A stretch of DNA of 64,000 nucleotides from Dyella dinghuensis (GCF_003977615.1 NZ_RYZR01000001.1:62001-126000); one strand, 5' to 3'; shown: positions 26,863 through 36,176, counted from the stretch's first letter. The notes: a model not told the origin generated them from the sequence alone. Program-made: numbers and translations.

Positions 26863-27155
26863 GTGCCAGAAGACGGGCTTTTTATGGGTGACGGTTTTGA
26901 ATGGACGCCGGGACGCCCGGATCTTTAGTATTGGGGCGTGGCGTTGTGCGTTGCGGCCATAGAAGCGATGCGACAGGGGCAAATCTGAACTTCTTTGCGC
27001 AACGGGCTGGCTTGCTCGGCGGACGCTTTAGAGGTGCGGGTGATTAATAGCCTGATCACACGCGAGGTTCTTGGCTCGGGGAATGTGTTCGAAAGAAAGG
27101 CTGCACCAGGGGCTTATCGAGGGATAGGGTCACTATGGACAAGTCAGGGGGACGT

Positions 27156-30020
27156 ATGTTCAGTAGTCGATGCGTAAAGAAACTGACGATGGTGATGGGT
27201 CTGGCCATGTTGGGCACGTCATGGGGTGTGCTGGCGCAATCGGCGGCCCATGGTGTCGCGACGTCTGCTGACACAGTGATGCATGCGCTGCATCCCGCGG
27301 TGACATTGCACAAAGGCGACCGGATGCTCGGTCCGCTGGCCGTGTCACAGCCTATGCATGTTGTTGTGACGCTGAAACTGCGCAATGAGCAGCAGCTTGA
27401 TGATTACATCGCCAAACCTGGATTCCGGCCACTGACGTCTGCGCAATTCCGGATGCTTTACGGCCCATCCAAGGTCCAGGCGCAAGCGGTCGCCGACTAC
27501 TTGGTCAAGGCCGGCTTCGGCAATGTGAAAATTGCCCCCAATAACGCTTTTATCGAGGCTGACGGACGCGCAGATACCGCACAGGCCGCATTCAAAACCT
27601 CGTTCATGCACGTCAAGACGCATGACGGCAGAGACGCATTTGCCAACAACAGTGCGATACAAATACCGAGTAATTTGCAAGACGTCGTGCAAGCGGTACT
27701 TGGCGTACAAAACGTGCACATCGCTCACGCCATGGCACGCAGGTACGATCCGACCGCGGTGCACACGATGACTGTGCAGGCGCAAACCAGCGGCGGACAG
27801 ATTGGGCACCCACCTTCGGATTTTCCGGTGATTTATGGGGTCGGTAACATGCCGAACGTCACCACCGTGGCCGTAGGTTCAGTTTCTGCGGGAGCGATGA
27901 CCAATGTCCTGAGTGACCTCAAGGTGGTGGACCCGGGTGTCACCGTTACGCTCCTGGGCAACACCGGTATTGGCAATAGTACTGGCGGGAATAGCGATGA
28001 CGATGAGTGGGACCTCGATAGCCAGAGCATCATCGCCTTCACCAACGTAAAGCAGTATTACTTCTACGTCGCCGCCTCACTGAACGAGTCGGACCTTGAA
28101 ATCGCCTTCGCTCAGGTCGTGTCGGACAATATGCTCCGGGCTATCGATGTGTCGTTAGGTGAGTGCGAATCGCAGGCACAGTCGGATGGCACTGCCGTTT
28201 CCATGGATGCGACGTTCAAGCAAGCCGTGGCGCAGGGCCAGACGTTCTTCGTGGCAGATGGCGACAGGGGGGCGGACGAGTGCAACAACGCCACGGAGGA
28301 ACCAAGCTGGCCGTCGAGTTCTCAATATGTAACGGCGGTTGGCGGTACGTCCCTCTACACCACTTCAAATACCGCCTGGCAAAGCGAAGAGGTCTGGAAC
28401 AAAACTGTTGAAGGCTACGGTGGCACCGGTGGTAGCCCGAGCCTTTTCGAGCCGATACCTGCATGGCAGCAAGGCGTTGCGGGTATCACGGATCAAGTTC
28501 ATCGCGGTGTGCCCGATATCGCTTTCGAAGGCGATCCCGCTAGCGGCGCTTTGATCACGATCGATGGCTCCCCGGATCAACAATATGGCGGTACTAGCCT
28601 GTCTGCGCCGCTTGCGGTTGGCATGTGGGCACACGTACTTCAGGCCGACGGTAACAGTCTGGGTTTTGCGCCACCGGTCATCTACAAATTGGCGCAGGCA
28701 TCGGCGTTCAGTTACAACGATGCCTTTCACGACGTGCTTTACGGTTCGGATTCCAATGTCGGCCCTGGAGGGTGCTGCAGTGCCGGTCCCGGTTGGGATT
28801 ACGCGAGTGGCTGGGGCAGCGTGATCGTTCAACAGTTTGCCGACTTGACGCCAAGTTACGGTGCGAGTTCCCCGTTTGTATCATTTGCGACGTTGCCTGC
28901 CTTGCAGGTGACGACGCCTATTCCAGGAAGCATGCATGCGCCCGGAGACTTCAACGGCGACGGCACATCCGATCTGTTGTGGTTCAACCCGTCGTCAAGC
29001 CAGGTGGGTTATTGGACCATGACGGCCAGCGCGCCTGTGGGCACCGGCGGTGGCGTTGTCAATCTGACGGGGCTCGCCACCTATAGCGTTACGCCCAATT
29101 ACTTCGTGGGTGCCGTAGGTGATTTCAACAATGATGGTTATGCCGATCTGGTTTTCACCAGCGCCAATCGCGATCTGTGGTTGTGGACCAACAATCAACA
29201 TGGAGGATTCACGTCCACCCGGATCGGCGCCTCGGATTACCCCAGCCAATGGCAGCTTATTGGCGCAGGCGATGTCGACGGCGACGGTCACGACGATCTT
29301 CTCTGGTTGGATCCTGTTGACTGCAAGTTCGGTTATTGGACGATGAATGGCGCCACAGTCACGGGCTATCACACCGTCAACATTGCCTGTGGCTATTACC
29401 CGATCAGCATCGGCTACTACACACCATCCAATCGGCTTAGCATTGTGTGGACCAGCGCGGCCAACGACTTGTACATCTGGGATAGCGTCGGCAACACGAC
29501 CGGTGGCTCTACCGGGCAGGGATTCAACGCTTACAACCTGAGCCCATACTTTCCGAATATGGGGACCATTACGTCCCTCGGTGGCGGCTACCAGGGTACG
29601 AACATAGGCATACAGACTTATCAGGCGGCACCCGTGGGATCAGGTGAATCTCCACAGGGATGGGGGACACTTTTTTCGCGCTCCTTCGATGCCAACGGCA
29701 ATCAAACCGGTATCCAGCTCCTGCCTGTATATGGGCCAGTTGCTGTCGCTGAGTTCGGTTCGGCGGGATATATCATCGCTGGCCAAGGCGTCAATAACAC
29801 CGGCGTTTACAGCATCAACATCGACAACATGATGATAGGCACGGGTGGTCTGTATGGGGGCGCGTCTAATGCGCTATTTTCCGGAAATGCCCCGGAGATT
29901 CCCGGCCCATTCGGAATTAATCCGAGCAGCTGGGGTAACGACAACGGCTGGAGTTACCCCACCGGTTGGTGGGTCGTTGGCGCACTATTCAACGGTACAC
30001 AGGCGCCGCCCTGGTATTGA
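27156..30020 (+). CDS. secreted S53 (sedolisin/xanthomonalisin-type) peptidase with FG-GAP repeats
   Basis: A 954-residue paralogue of the peptidase at 20947, with the same order: signal peptide (MVMGLAMLGTSWGVLAQ), propeptide, catalytic domain and FG-GAP region. Catalytic Glu284 and Asp288 (EWDLD), oxyanion Asp370 (ADGDRG rather than SAGDAG) and Ser481 (GGTSLSAP) are all present, so it should be active. The start at 27156 gives an N-terminus like the paralogue; ATG 27135 in frame is the alternative. The C-terminal region again ends GWWVVGALFNGTQAPPW. It closes the four-gene block and converges on the R-body operon. Confidence 0.92.
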   Translation: MFSSRCVKKLTMVMGLAMLGTSWGVLAQSAAHGVATSADTVMHALHPAVTLHKGDRMLGPLAVSQPMHVVVTLKLRNEQQLDDYIAKPGFRPLTSAQFRMLYGPSKVQAQAVADYLVKAGFGNVKIAPNNAFIEADGRADTAQAAFKTSFMHVKTHDGRDAFANNSAIQIPSNLQDVVQAVLGVQNVHIAHAMARRYDPTAVHTMTVQAQTSGGQIGHPPSDFPVIYGVGNMPNVTTVAVGSVSAGAMTNVLSDLKVVDPGVTVTLLGNTGIGNSTGGNSDDDEWDLDSQSIIAFTNVKQYYFYVAASLNESDLEIAFAQVVSDNMLRAIDVSLGECESQAQSDGTAVSMDATFKQAVAQGQTFFVADGDRGADECNNATEEPSWPSSSQYVTAVGGTSLYTTSNTAWQSEEVWNKTVEGYGGTGGSPSLFEPIPAWQQGVAGITDQVHRGVPDIAFEGDPASGALITIDGSPDQQYGGTSLSAPLAVGMWAHVLQADGNSLGFAPPVIYKLAQASAFSYNDAFHDVLYGSDSNVGPGGCCSAGPGWDYASGWGSVIVQQFADLTPSYGASSPFVSFATLPALQVTTPIPGSMHAPGDFNGDGTSDLLWFNPSSSQVGYWTMTASAPVGTGGGVVNLTGLATYSVTPNYFVGAVGDFNNDGYADLVFTSANRDLWLWTNNQHGGFTSTRIGASDYPSQWQLIGAGDVDGDGHDDLLWLDPVDCKFGYWTMNGATVTGYHTVNIACGYYPISIGYYTPSNRLSIVWTSAANDLYIWDSVGNTTGGSTGQGFNAYNLSPYFPNMGTITSLGGGYQGTNIGIQTYQAAPVGSGESPQGWGTLFSRSFDANGNQTGIQLLPVYGPVAVAEFGSAGYIIAGQGVNNTGVYSINIDNMMIGTGGLYGGASNALFSGNAPEIPGPFGINPSSWGNDNGWSYPTGWWVVGALFNGTQAPPWY

Positions 30021-30048
30021 GTTTTGCTAATAATCGTCCAAAAGCAAT

Positions 30049-30087
30049 GATCAGAGTGCACTTTCAAGAGGTAAGTGCACTCTGATC
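30049..30087. terminator. bidirectional terminator made of an inverted pair of the TCAGAGTGCACTT motif
   Basis: GATCAGAGTGCACTT (30049-30063) and its exact complement AAGTGCACTCTGATC (30073-30087) form a perfect 15-bp stem around a 9-base loop, followed by a T-rich stretch. It lies between converging genes. Confidence 0.8.
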
Positions 30088-30126
30088 CTGTTTCTTTTAT
30101 CGCCGAGCACTCTGTTGCAAATCGGG

Positions 30127-30378
30127 CTAAGCGGCTGGCTTCTTGGTAGCTTGCTGCGCCATTTCCACAGCTTTTGCCACTCCTTGCACCGCCATCGCTA
30201 CCGCTTCCTCGGCCGTGCGCATGGCGTCTTCAACGGCCTGGTCGCTAGCAGCAAGAGCGGCCACTAGCTGGTCATGGGTAAGTTGAATTTGCGCGGCCAC
30301 GTCGTCGGTGGTTGGCGTAGCGGCGGCTTCTGTTTCTGACGGGGGCGGTGTTTCCTTTTCGTCGCTTGTCATCGTCAT
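30127..30378 (-). CDS. R-body locus small protein
   Basis: An 83-residue acidic protein, last gene of the R-body operon. It starts with a Pro/Thr/Glu-rich tract and continues as one Ala-rich amphipathic helix (DQLVAALAASDQAVEDAMR, then AVAMAVQGVAKAVEMAQ). Its ATG overlaps the stop of the gene before it (ATGA at 30375-30378), so translation is coupled. It does not carry the RebB motif; short helical proteins without that motif do occur in reb loci (RebA/C/D type), and I place it there by context. Confidence 0.6.
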   Translation of the reverse strand: MTMTSDEKETPPPSETEAAATPTTDDVAAQIQLTHDQLVAALAASDQAVEDAMRTAEEAVAMAVQGVAKAVEMAQQATKKPAA

Positions 30379-30722
30379 GTCCCAGGTTTTGTTTCACCAG
30401 CGGATTTATTGTTCAACAAGGCGCTGAGTTGCTCGATGGTCTGGGCGAGGTCGTCGCCGTTTAGCGCCTCGTTGGCAAAGCGCAGGGCTTGCTCAGGGTC
30501 TGATTTCAGAATCGCGCGGACGGCGGTGGTCGTCACGGCGTTGCGCAGCATATAGAGGTGTTGCTGCTGCGCCACGGCGTTTTGTATGGCTACCGACACG
30601 GCGTGGGCCATGATCTGGTTGGCCATTGCGCGCGCCAAGGCTTCGGATGAACCTTCAACCGAAGCGTTGACCTGCGTGACCGCGTCAGTGATCTGGCTGT
30701 TGACTGTGGTCTCGTCAGTCAT
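30375..30722 (-). CDS. RebB-like R-body protein, extended
   Basis: A 115-residue protein with the start of a RebB protein (VNSQITDAVTQVNASVEG) but a divergent middle: SSEALARAMANQIMAHA in place of the usual GEAPAMA..LYQ segment, and an acidic C-terminal extension of about 35 residues. The NAVAQQQHLYM stretch matches the Gln-rich position of the others. It is the third gene of the operon, starting 4 bases after the preceding stop. It may be a minor or capping subunit of the ribbon. Confidence 0.7.
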   Translation of the reverse strand: MTDETTVNSQITDAVTQVNASVEGSSEALARAMANQIMAHAVSVAIQNAVAQQQHLYMLRNAVTTTAVRAILKSDPEQALRFANEALNGDDLAQTIEQLSALLNNKSAGETKPGT

Positions 30723-30726
30723 GACG

Positions 30727-30966
30727 TTACGCGTCCGCGGATGTCTTGCTGAGCAGCGCTTCGGTGCACGCTGTCACCACTGCCAGCGACACGGTGTTGG
30801 CGTTTTGCTGTTGGGTGACGAGGTTCTCTGCGGCAATGCCGGCAGCGTGTGCAAGGGATTGATACAGCGAGCCCAGCGCCATGGCGGGCGCTTCACCGAT
30901 AACTTTGACATTGGACTGAGTAACAGCATCGGTAATCTGGTCGTTGACGGCAGTCGGAAAAGCCAT
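30727..30966 (-). CDS. RebB-family R-body structural protein
   Basis: A 79-residue protein with the full RebB signature: ITDAVTQSNVKVIGEAPA, then MALGSLYQSLAHAAG and ENLVTQQQNANTVS. RebB-type proteins polymerise into R-bodies, hollow coiled protein ribbons in the cytoplasm that can unroll abruptly; they were first studied in Caedibacter and occur in several free-living proteobacteria. It is nearly identical in its first 60 residues to the next gene, so the pair arose by tandem duplication. GGAGA precedes the start. Confidence 0.88.
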   Translation of the reverse strand: MAFPTAVNDQITDAVTQSNVKVIGEAPAMALGSLYQSLAHAAGIAAENLVTQQQNANTVSLAVVTACTEALLSKTSADA

Positions 30967-30978
30967 GGGTTCGTCTCC

Positions 30979-31212
30979 TTACTTACCAGTGGAACCGAGA
31001 ATGGATTGCACGCACCGCGTAACCAGCGCCTGCGACACAGTGTTTGCGTTCTGCTGCTGCGTAACCAGATTTTCTCCCGCTCTGCCGGCGGCATGCGAAA
31101 GCGCTTGATACAACGAACTCAGCGCCATGGCTGGCGCCTCGCCAATGACTTTTACATTCGACTGGGTAACGGCGTCGGTAATTTGCGAATTCAATGCGGT
31201 AGGTGATGCCAT
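30979..31212 (-). CDS. RebB-family R-body structural protein
   Basis: A 77-residue protein, first gene of the operon. It carries ITDAVTQSNVKVIGEAPA, MALSSLYQALSHAAG and ENLVTQQQNANTVS. It differs from its downstream twin mainly in the last 20 residues (LVTRCVQSILGSTGK). Two interacting RebB-like subunits are needed to build R-bodies in the studied systems, which fits the duplicate. Upstream, 31213-31550 is non-coding and probably holds the promoter, though I cannot point to a clear box. Confidence 0.88.
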   Translation of the reverse strand: MASPTALNSQITDAVTQSNVKVIGEAPAMALSSLYQALSHAAGRAGENLVTQQQNANTVSQALVTRCVQSILGSTGK

Positions 31213-31550
31213 CTCTCAAACTCCCTGTGTGAGTGGTGCATTTAAATGAGCGGTTGGAAATACCGCTGCAACATGGACGCTGCGTGATGTGCCTCGATAA
31301 GGCGGCAGAAACGTAAGCAGGAAATGAGCCATCCCAAAGCTCATTAGCGAAGAGCGTTGTTGCACAGCGACTTAAGTCGCCGGCAACCATCGATCGCCTC
31401 GTTGCACGACCTGATTATTTCGTCACCTTCCGACCCGACGCGTCAGCACGCGCGTGAAGGTTATGTGTAGAAAGTCGTGTTCGGTAACGGTGGCAGATAT
31501 CGTTATTAGTTGCCGCGATGGAATGCGAAACGAGTGCGGCGCTAGATCGA

Positions 31551-32084
31551 TCACTCGTAGATACCTAACTGTTCGAATCCTTCATCGATTCGATGCAGCA
31601 TGTCGTCGCAAATGACGTTGAGTCCCTGCATCTTGTTGGCTTCAGGCTTCTGCTCTGTCACTTTCAAAATCAGTTTTGAAAATTCCCAAAACAAGGTGCC
31701 TTCGTAGGACTGGTCATCTTCCGGTTTGAAGGCAGCAAATTTCGTATAGAACAGTTGACGCACAGCGTACTCATCCTGAAAGCGCGGACGCATGACTTCT
31801 GGCACACGTTTGGCCATTAAATGAACCATGGCTTCCATGAGTTGCGTGTCACCGCTTTTTTCTCGCGCCTTCATGGCTAGCCGGCTCGCTAAATGAAGTT
31901 CGAAGAGGAGCACCTCCCGCGCAACGACCGGGAACGCGTCAAATTGGGTTTCGCGCCAGTTCCGGCCTACTGCCGTATTGATGACGGCGGTCGAATTCCG
32001 CTCGAGCGAGTCGAGCAAGAAGCTGGTCGCTAGTCCAGCTCTCTCATCAACGGCTTGGCGTTTTACTTTGCTGAAAGGCCACAT
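31551..32084 (-). CDS. hypothetical soluble protein upstream of the R-body operon
   Basis: A 177-residue, all-helical, soluble protein with no signal peptide. Notable segments are TQFDAFPVVAREVLLFELHLA, split by no known motif, and a C-terminal DDMLHRIDEGFEQLGIYE. Charged helices suggest a protein-protein interaction role. It is on the same strand as the reb genes, 340 bases upstream, so it may be a separate unit or the head of the locus. Family not recognised. Confidence 0.6.
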   Translation of the reverse strand: MWPFSKVKRQAVDERAGLATSFLLDSLERNSTAVINTAVGRNWRETQFDAFPVVAREVLLFELHLASRLAMKAREKSGDTQLMEAMVHLMAKRVPEVMRPRFQDEYAVRQLFYTKFAAFKPEDDQSYEGTLFWEFSKLILKVTEQKPEANKMQGLNVICDDMLHRIDEGFEQLGIYE

Positions 32085-32305
32085 GTTTCCATCCTGTAGA
32101 TGAAGCGAACAATGGCTGACAACCGATACTTATGGCTTTTACTGGGAAATAGGCGAACTGACAACAAAGCGCGCCAAAGCGGTTGACGGTCGCTAGTCGC
32201 GCCTAACGAAGCCGATATCGTTTTATTTCGCCTTTTGTCTCGTTTTGTTTCTTCTACACGGCCCATAGTTTTTCCACGGACATAAGCGTCCGTGTGGAGT
32301 GTTTT

Positions 32306-32749
32306 ATGAAACGCCTGATCATTGCCACGACCATCGCACTCAGTCTTGCGTGCGCCGGCAGCATCAGCGCCGCCCAAGACCAGACCCGCGCCACCAACTT
32401 GGAGAATTTCACCGTCACCGCAACCCCAGGCCAATACGAGACCTACTTTGTCGACTTGCACACGGGCTACGGATTGGAGGCCCTTGTCGGCAACACACAT
32501 ACACAATACGTGCAGGCGGAGCGGGCGGCCGAGAGGTCGGAAGCCCTACGCAAGCTGGGTATTGCTCCGCAGCCGTTCGTCGCCGTCGCCATCGACAACT
32601 CGGCCGGTCCAGGCGTGGCAAAACGAGTGCTGCTGTTCGACGCCGCTCAAAGCGCGATTGCCGTCGTCGACGTGTATTGCAAGCGGGCCGTCCCGGCGGG
32701 AGGCAGACACTGTCAGTTGTATCCTCGCCAGGTTCAGGCCAACGTATAG
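32306..32749 (+). CDS. exported hypothetical protein
   Basis: A 147-residue protein starting at 32306 (GGAG seven bases upstream) with a signal peptide (LIIATTIALSLACAGSISAA). The mature domain has strands around NFTVTATPGQYETYFVDL and RVLLFDAAQSAIAVVDVYC, plus two cysteines near the C-terminus (VYCKRAV, RHCQLY) that probably pair in the periplasm. No known family recognised. It stands alone, transcribed towards a bidirectional terminator. Confidence 0.65.
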   Translation: MKRLIIATTIALSLACAGSISAAQDQTRATNLENFTVTATPGQYETYFVDLHTGYGLEALVGNTHTQYVQAERAAERSEALRKLGIAPQPFVAVAIDNSAGPGVAKRVLLFDAAQSAIAVVDVYCKRAVPAGGRHCQLYPRQVQANV

Positions 32750-32890
32750 CCAGCGTCGGGCCGTTCTTGCGTGAATCGGATCCGGTTTGTTTGTGCGGAG
32801 ATTTTCTCGCGAGTAGCGCGTCGTTTCCTATGCGGCATCGGTGGTGGATATCGGCACAACAAGTAACGCCTTACCTCACACCACCGAAAC

Positions 32891-32923
32891 AAAAAAGGCC
32901 CGTCTGTTGACGGGCCTTTTTGT
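32891..32923. terminator. bidirectional terminator
   Basis: AAAAAAGGCCCGTC, loop TGTT, GACGGGCCTTTTT: a perfect stem with A and T runs on the two sides, between converging genes. Confidence 0.9.
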
Positions 32924-32945
32924 TCCAATGTCGCTGCTTGCGCGA

Positions 32946-33341
32946 TCAGTGACCGATGGATGCCGTGCACTGATCGTTGTCGCAAGCAAAGTCCACTTCG
33001 GATGCCCTGCCCACGAAGAGCGGAACACCCGGCTGGCTGGCAAGCGTCTTGCCGTCCTTTTCCAGCGACACAACGTAGGTTCCCGGCCGTAGCTGGGAAA
33101 GGCTGTAGCGGCCTTTGCTGTTGGCCGTGCCATGACGGGTAATGCCGGTATCGCTGTGAACGGTGATGGTGCCATCGCTGGGAGCCTTGCCGACGATTCT
33201 GGAGTCGGTTTCCTGCGCATATGCAACGCTGAGTGTCATGGTGCCAACTGCACCCATGGCAATGATCGCCATGAACTTGGATGCGAAGCGGAATCCGTGT
33301 TTCTGCTGGCGATTGACTTCGTATTTTTGAATGATGTTCAT
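32946..33341 (-). CDS. small exported protein with a carboxypeptidase-regulatory-like domain
   Basis: A 131-residue protein; the start at 33341 puts a long export signal (FMAIIAMGAVGTMTLSVAYA) after a basic N-terminus. The mature part has the short Greek-key domain found at the N-terminus of Oar-like TonB receptors: GKAPSDGTITVHSD, TANSKGRYSLSQLRPGTYVV. It ends with a Cys pair (FACDNDQCTAS). Only this domain is present; no receptor barrel follows. It could bind carbohydrate or another surface partner, or be left from a larger receptor. The domain call is fairly sure, the role is not. Confidence 0.7.
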   Translation of the reverse strand: MNIIQKYEVNRQQKHGFRFASKFMAIIAMGAVGTMTLSVAYAQETDSRIVGKAPSDGTITVHSDTGITRHGTANSKGRYSLSQLRPGTYVVSLEKDGKTLASQPGVPLFVGRASEVDFACDNDQCTASIGH

Positions 33342-33751
33342 GCTTGTGCTCGTGGGTTGGGGGAATTCAGGCGCACAAAACCGCTCATCCGTTCGCGCGG
33401 CGATGGATGTGACTATCGATGTCAAAGCAGCGCGCTTGGGGTGGGGTGGCTGCCGATGTACTTGCCGTCCTTGTTATGTGCGGCGTCTCTTTCCGTAACG
33501 CCTGAATTCGCCACTCCCACCCCAAATCGACTGCTGCGGTCTTTGGATGGTCGGTGTCGACGATAGGTTTAAATTAGCAGAGAGGGGTTACACGACTCAT
33601 GTGAAGATCGTAATGATTGAGCACAATCAGCGACTCCTTTTTCCTCTATATAACGTTGCTGACCGAATTCGGTGAATGCTTCTAGGTGAAGTTTTCAATC
33701 GTTCGAGCGGCATCTGGGCCATAAGTCACGATAGTTGGGTATCACAAGAAC

Positions 33752-33820
33752 GCCCGGCCCGGCGACCTTTGCACGCCACCATCCCACCGTCTGTCAGAGC
33801 AGGCTGATCAATAATTGCGG
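33752..33820 (+). repeat. 69-base dispersed repeat, copy 2
   Basis: Matches 11981-12049 at 58 of 69 positions. Intergenic. A diverged hairpin-family sequence (GAGGGACAGAGAGGGTTAATT...) follows at about 33862-33914. The remainder of 33342-34202 has no convincing gene. Confidence 0.65.
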
Positions 33821-34202
33821 CTAATGTTGTTTTGAGACGATCCTCGCTTTTTGAATGGCGGAAAAAGAGGGACAGAGAGGGTTAATTGCACTTAATGATC
33901 TTTGTTCTCCTTTAGCATTGGCCCCGTTTTTGCCACGCAGCGGTCTTCCACATCGCCTTAACCCTGCACGGCGCAGCCTTTGGTTGGCGACGCTGTAGCG
34001 CCCGCGCGTTTCAACATCGCGGCTATGACACGTCATCGCATTCGCAGCTTTTCTCAAGTCTCCGAACGGGTTGAGCGCTACCGTTCCGGTGAATGGGGAT
34101 TTCAGCGCTCAGAGTTCTTAGAGCATCACGTATTACTTGCACGATGGCCGGAGCGCTTGCGCTTCCGTTTTTTCGTTTGTGCGTTCTATGGAGGAGACGG
34201 AC

Positions 34203-36107
34203 ATGCGGAAATTGAAAATACACACTCATGCATTCGGTTGGACGCTGGCGCTAAGCGTCGCGTGTTCGGGGTTGGCGCTCGCGCAAGACATGCCTGCCAA
34301 ACCTGCGCAGCTTGAGACAAAGGTGCCTGTGTCGACGACGGCTAACACGGTGCCGAAACTGGCGCCGGCAAAGACGGCGGCGGAACAAGCACAGCGTGAA
34401 GCGTGGCGGGAGAAGATGGCGCACACCCCGCGCAAAAGTGGTGCCTGCTACAAGGCCACGTATCCCGACACGACGTGGCACGAGGTTCCTTGCAAACCTG
34501 CACCGAAACATTACTTTCCGCCGCACCCCGGTGCGCACACCGATACGATAGGTAACGGAACCACAGATTATGTTGCTCAACCGGCGAACTCGATGTCGAT
34601 GGCGGAAGGTTCTTTCGACGCCGTTTCGACCACGAGCGTGCAGACGGAGGGGGCGGGAAGCGGCGGCGTCAATGGCCCGAATCTTTTCAGCCTGCAGCTC
34701 AATTCAGAGTACGTCAACACCAAGCAGTGCACGGCAGCGCTTGGCCCGAAGTGCCGTGGTTGGGTTCAGTTTGTCTACGACAACAGCGAACAAGCTGCTT
34801 ACGTCCAATACTGGCTTCTGAACGATGATTTCACGCCTTTTACGGCGGGGTGCCCAGGTGCATGGCAGCCAAACTCCGGCTATTGCGTGCAGACCTCGCC
34901 GACGTCCGCTCAGACGTTTGCCTCGGAGGCGACCTCTGCCGATTTGCAGGACATGAAGGTCTTTGGCACGGTGGGTACAGGCGTTACGGTGTATTGGGGT
35001 GGGTCCATGATCTCGGCGCCCGATATCGGTGCCGTTCCGGATCTGGCCAGCAATTGGTTTGATGCCGAGTTCAATGTGTTTGGTGACGGCGGTGCGGGGC
35101 AGGCTGTTTTTACTGGCACCACCAGCATTACCGTGCGCACGCAGGTGGATACGGGTATCAACGTTGCACCGGATTGCTACTTCATCAGCTATACGGGTGA
35201 GACCAACAATCTCAATCTGATCAGCACGCCAGCGATAGAGCCGAAGAAGCAGTATCCGTCGATCATTTTCATTCAGGGCAGCGCCAACACGCCGGCATCT
35301 TGTTCGACCAGTGTCGGCGATCCGCACATCACCACCTTCGATGGGCTCTATTACAGCTTCTATGCGAGCGGTGATTTTGTGCTCGCTGACGCCGGCCCGG
35401 ATTTCATCGTGCAAGGGCGCCAGGAATCGGGTGCGAAGGTGTTCAACAATCCCAACGTGAGCATGAATACGGCAGTGGCCGTGCAGATGGGCATCAATCA
35501 CATTGCCATCTACGACAGTCCGCAGCGTGTGGTGATCAACGGCAAAACGACCAGCGTCGCCAACAATCAAGTTATCAATCTGTCCGGTGGCGTCGCGGTG
35601 CTGCGATTGGGAAGCTTGTATGTCCTCACGCGTAGCAACGGGGATTTGGTGCGCGCGCAGCTCAATAACGGTTGGATGGACATCACGGTGGGTCTGGGGC
35701 GAAGATCGCGATCGAGCGCGCACGGCATTTTGGCAAGCCCCACTGGCTCTGCACTCTCCATGCGAGATGGCACAGTGCTAAAGGAGCCTGTATCCGGCGA
35801 CGATCTCTACCAACGCTACGCCAAGAGCTGGCTTGTTCAGCCGAAGGAATCGCTGTTTGCCGATAAAGCGATTCCGTTTGCCGCGCCCGTTCAATTGATT
35901 ACGGCTGCCGATCTCGATAAGGCCGCCTATGCGCAAGCGCGTGCCGCGTGCACTGCAGCGGGCGTTACCGACGCGACACACTTGGACTCCTGCACGTTGG
36001 ATACTGCCGTATTCAAGAGCAAAGTAGCGATTAAGGCATTTACGCGTGCCATGCCTGCGAAGCTGGAAATAAAACCGGTGGCAGTGAGCGCGTTGAAACA
36101 ACCTTAG
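34203..36107 (+). CDS. secreted protein with a von Willebrand D domain
   Basis: A 634-residue protein; the start at 34203 follows GGAGACGG. It has a signal peptide (to ALAQ), a Pro/Lys/Thr linker, then a domain of about 270 residues (CYKATYPDTTWHEVPC, SLQLNSEYVNTKQC, GWVQFVYD, AEFNVFGDGG, GETNNLNL) that is homologous to the two tandem paralogues at 49.8 and 51.7 kb. From about residue 370 a vWD domain follows (GDPHITTFDGLYYSF, ASGDFVLADAG). The C-terminal ~80 residues hold a Cys pair. vWD domains in bacteria occur in large surface or secreted proteins; the shared N-terminal domain is unknown to me. Confidence 0.8.
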   Translation: MRKLKIHTHAFGWTLALSVACSGLALAQDMPAKPAQLETKVPVSTTANTVPKLAPAKTAAEQAQREAWREKMAHTPRKSGACYKATYPDTTWHEVPCKPAPKHYFPPHPGAHTDTIGNGTTDYVAQPANSMSMAEGSFDAVSTTSVQTEGAGSGGVNGPNLFSLQLNSEYVNTKQCTAALGPKCRGWVQFVYDNSEQAAYVQYWLLNDDFTPFTAGCPGAWQPNSGYCVQTSPTSAQTFASEATSADLQDMKVFGTVGTGVTVYWGGSMISAPDIGAVPDLASNWFDAEFNVFGDGGAGQAVFTGTTSITVRTQVDTGINVAPDCYFISYTGETNNLNLISTPAIEPKKQYPSIIFIQGSANTPASCSTSVGDPHITTFDGLYYSFYASGDFVLADAGPDFIVQGRQESGAKVFNNPNVSMNTAVAVQMGINHIAIYDSPQRVVINGKTTSVANNQVINLSGGVAVLRLGSLYVLTRSNGDLVRAQLNNGWMDITVGLGRRSRSSAHGILASPTGSALSMRDGTVLKEPVSGDDLYQRYAKSWLVQPKESLFADKAIPFAAPVQLITAADLDKAAYAQARAACTAAGVTDATHLDSCTLDTAVFKSKVAIKAFTRAMPAKLEIKPVAVSALKQP

Positions 36108-36126
36108 AAAACTAAAATAGAGGAAG

Positions 36127-36176
36127 AAAAAGCGGGCGGAAATAGTTAAAGCGATTTAATTACTTCCGCCCCTTTT
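36127..36176 (+). repeat. GGAAATAGTTAA hairpin
   Basis: GCGGGCGGAAATAGTTAAA pairs with TTTAATTACTTCCGCCCC, flanked by AAAA and TTTT; 20 bases after a stop codon and probably the terminator of that gene. The stem sequence has drifted from other copies while pairing is kept. Confidence 0.75.
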
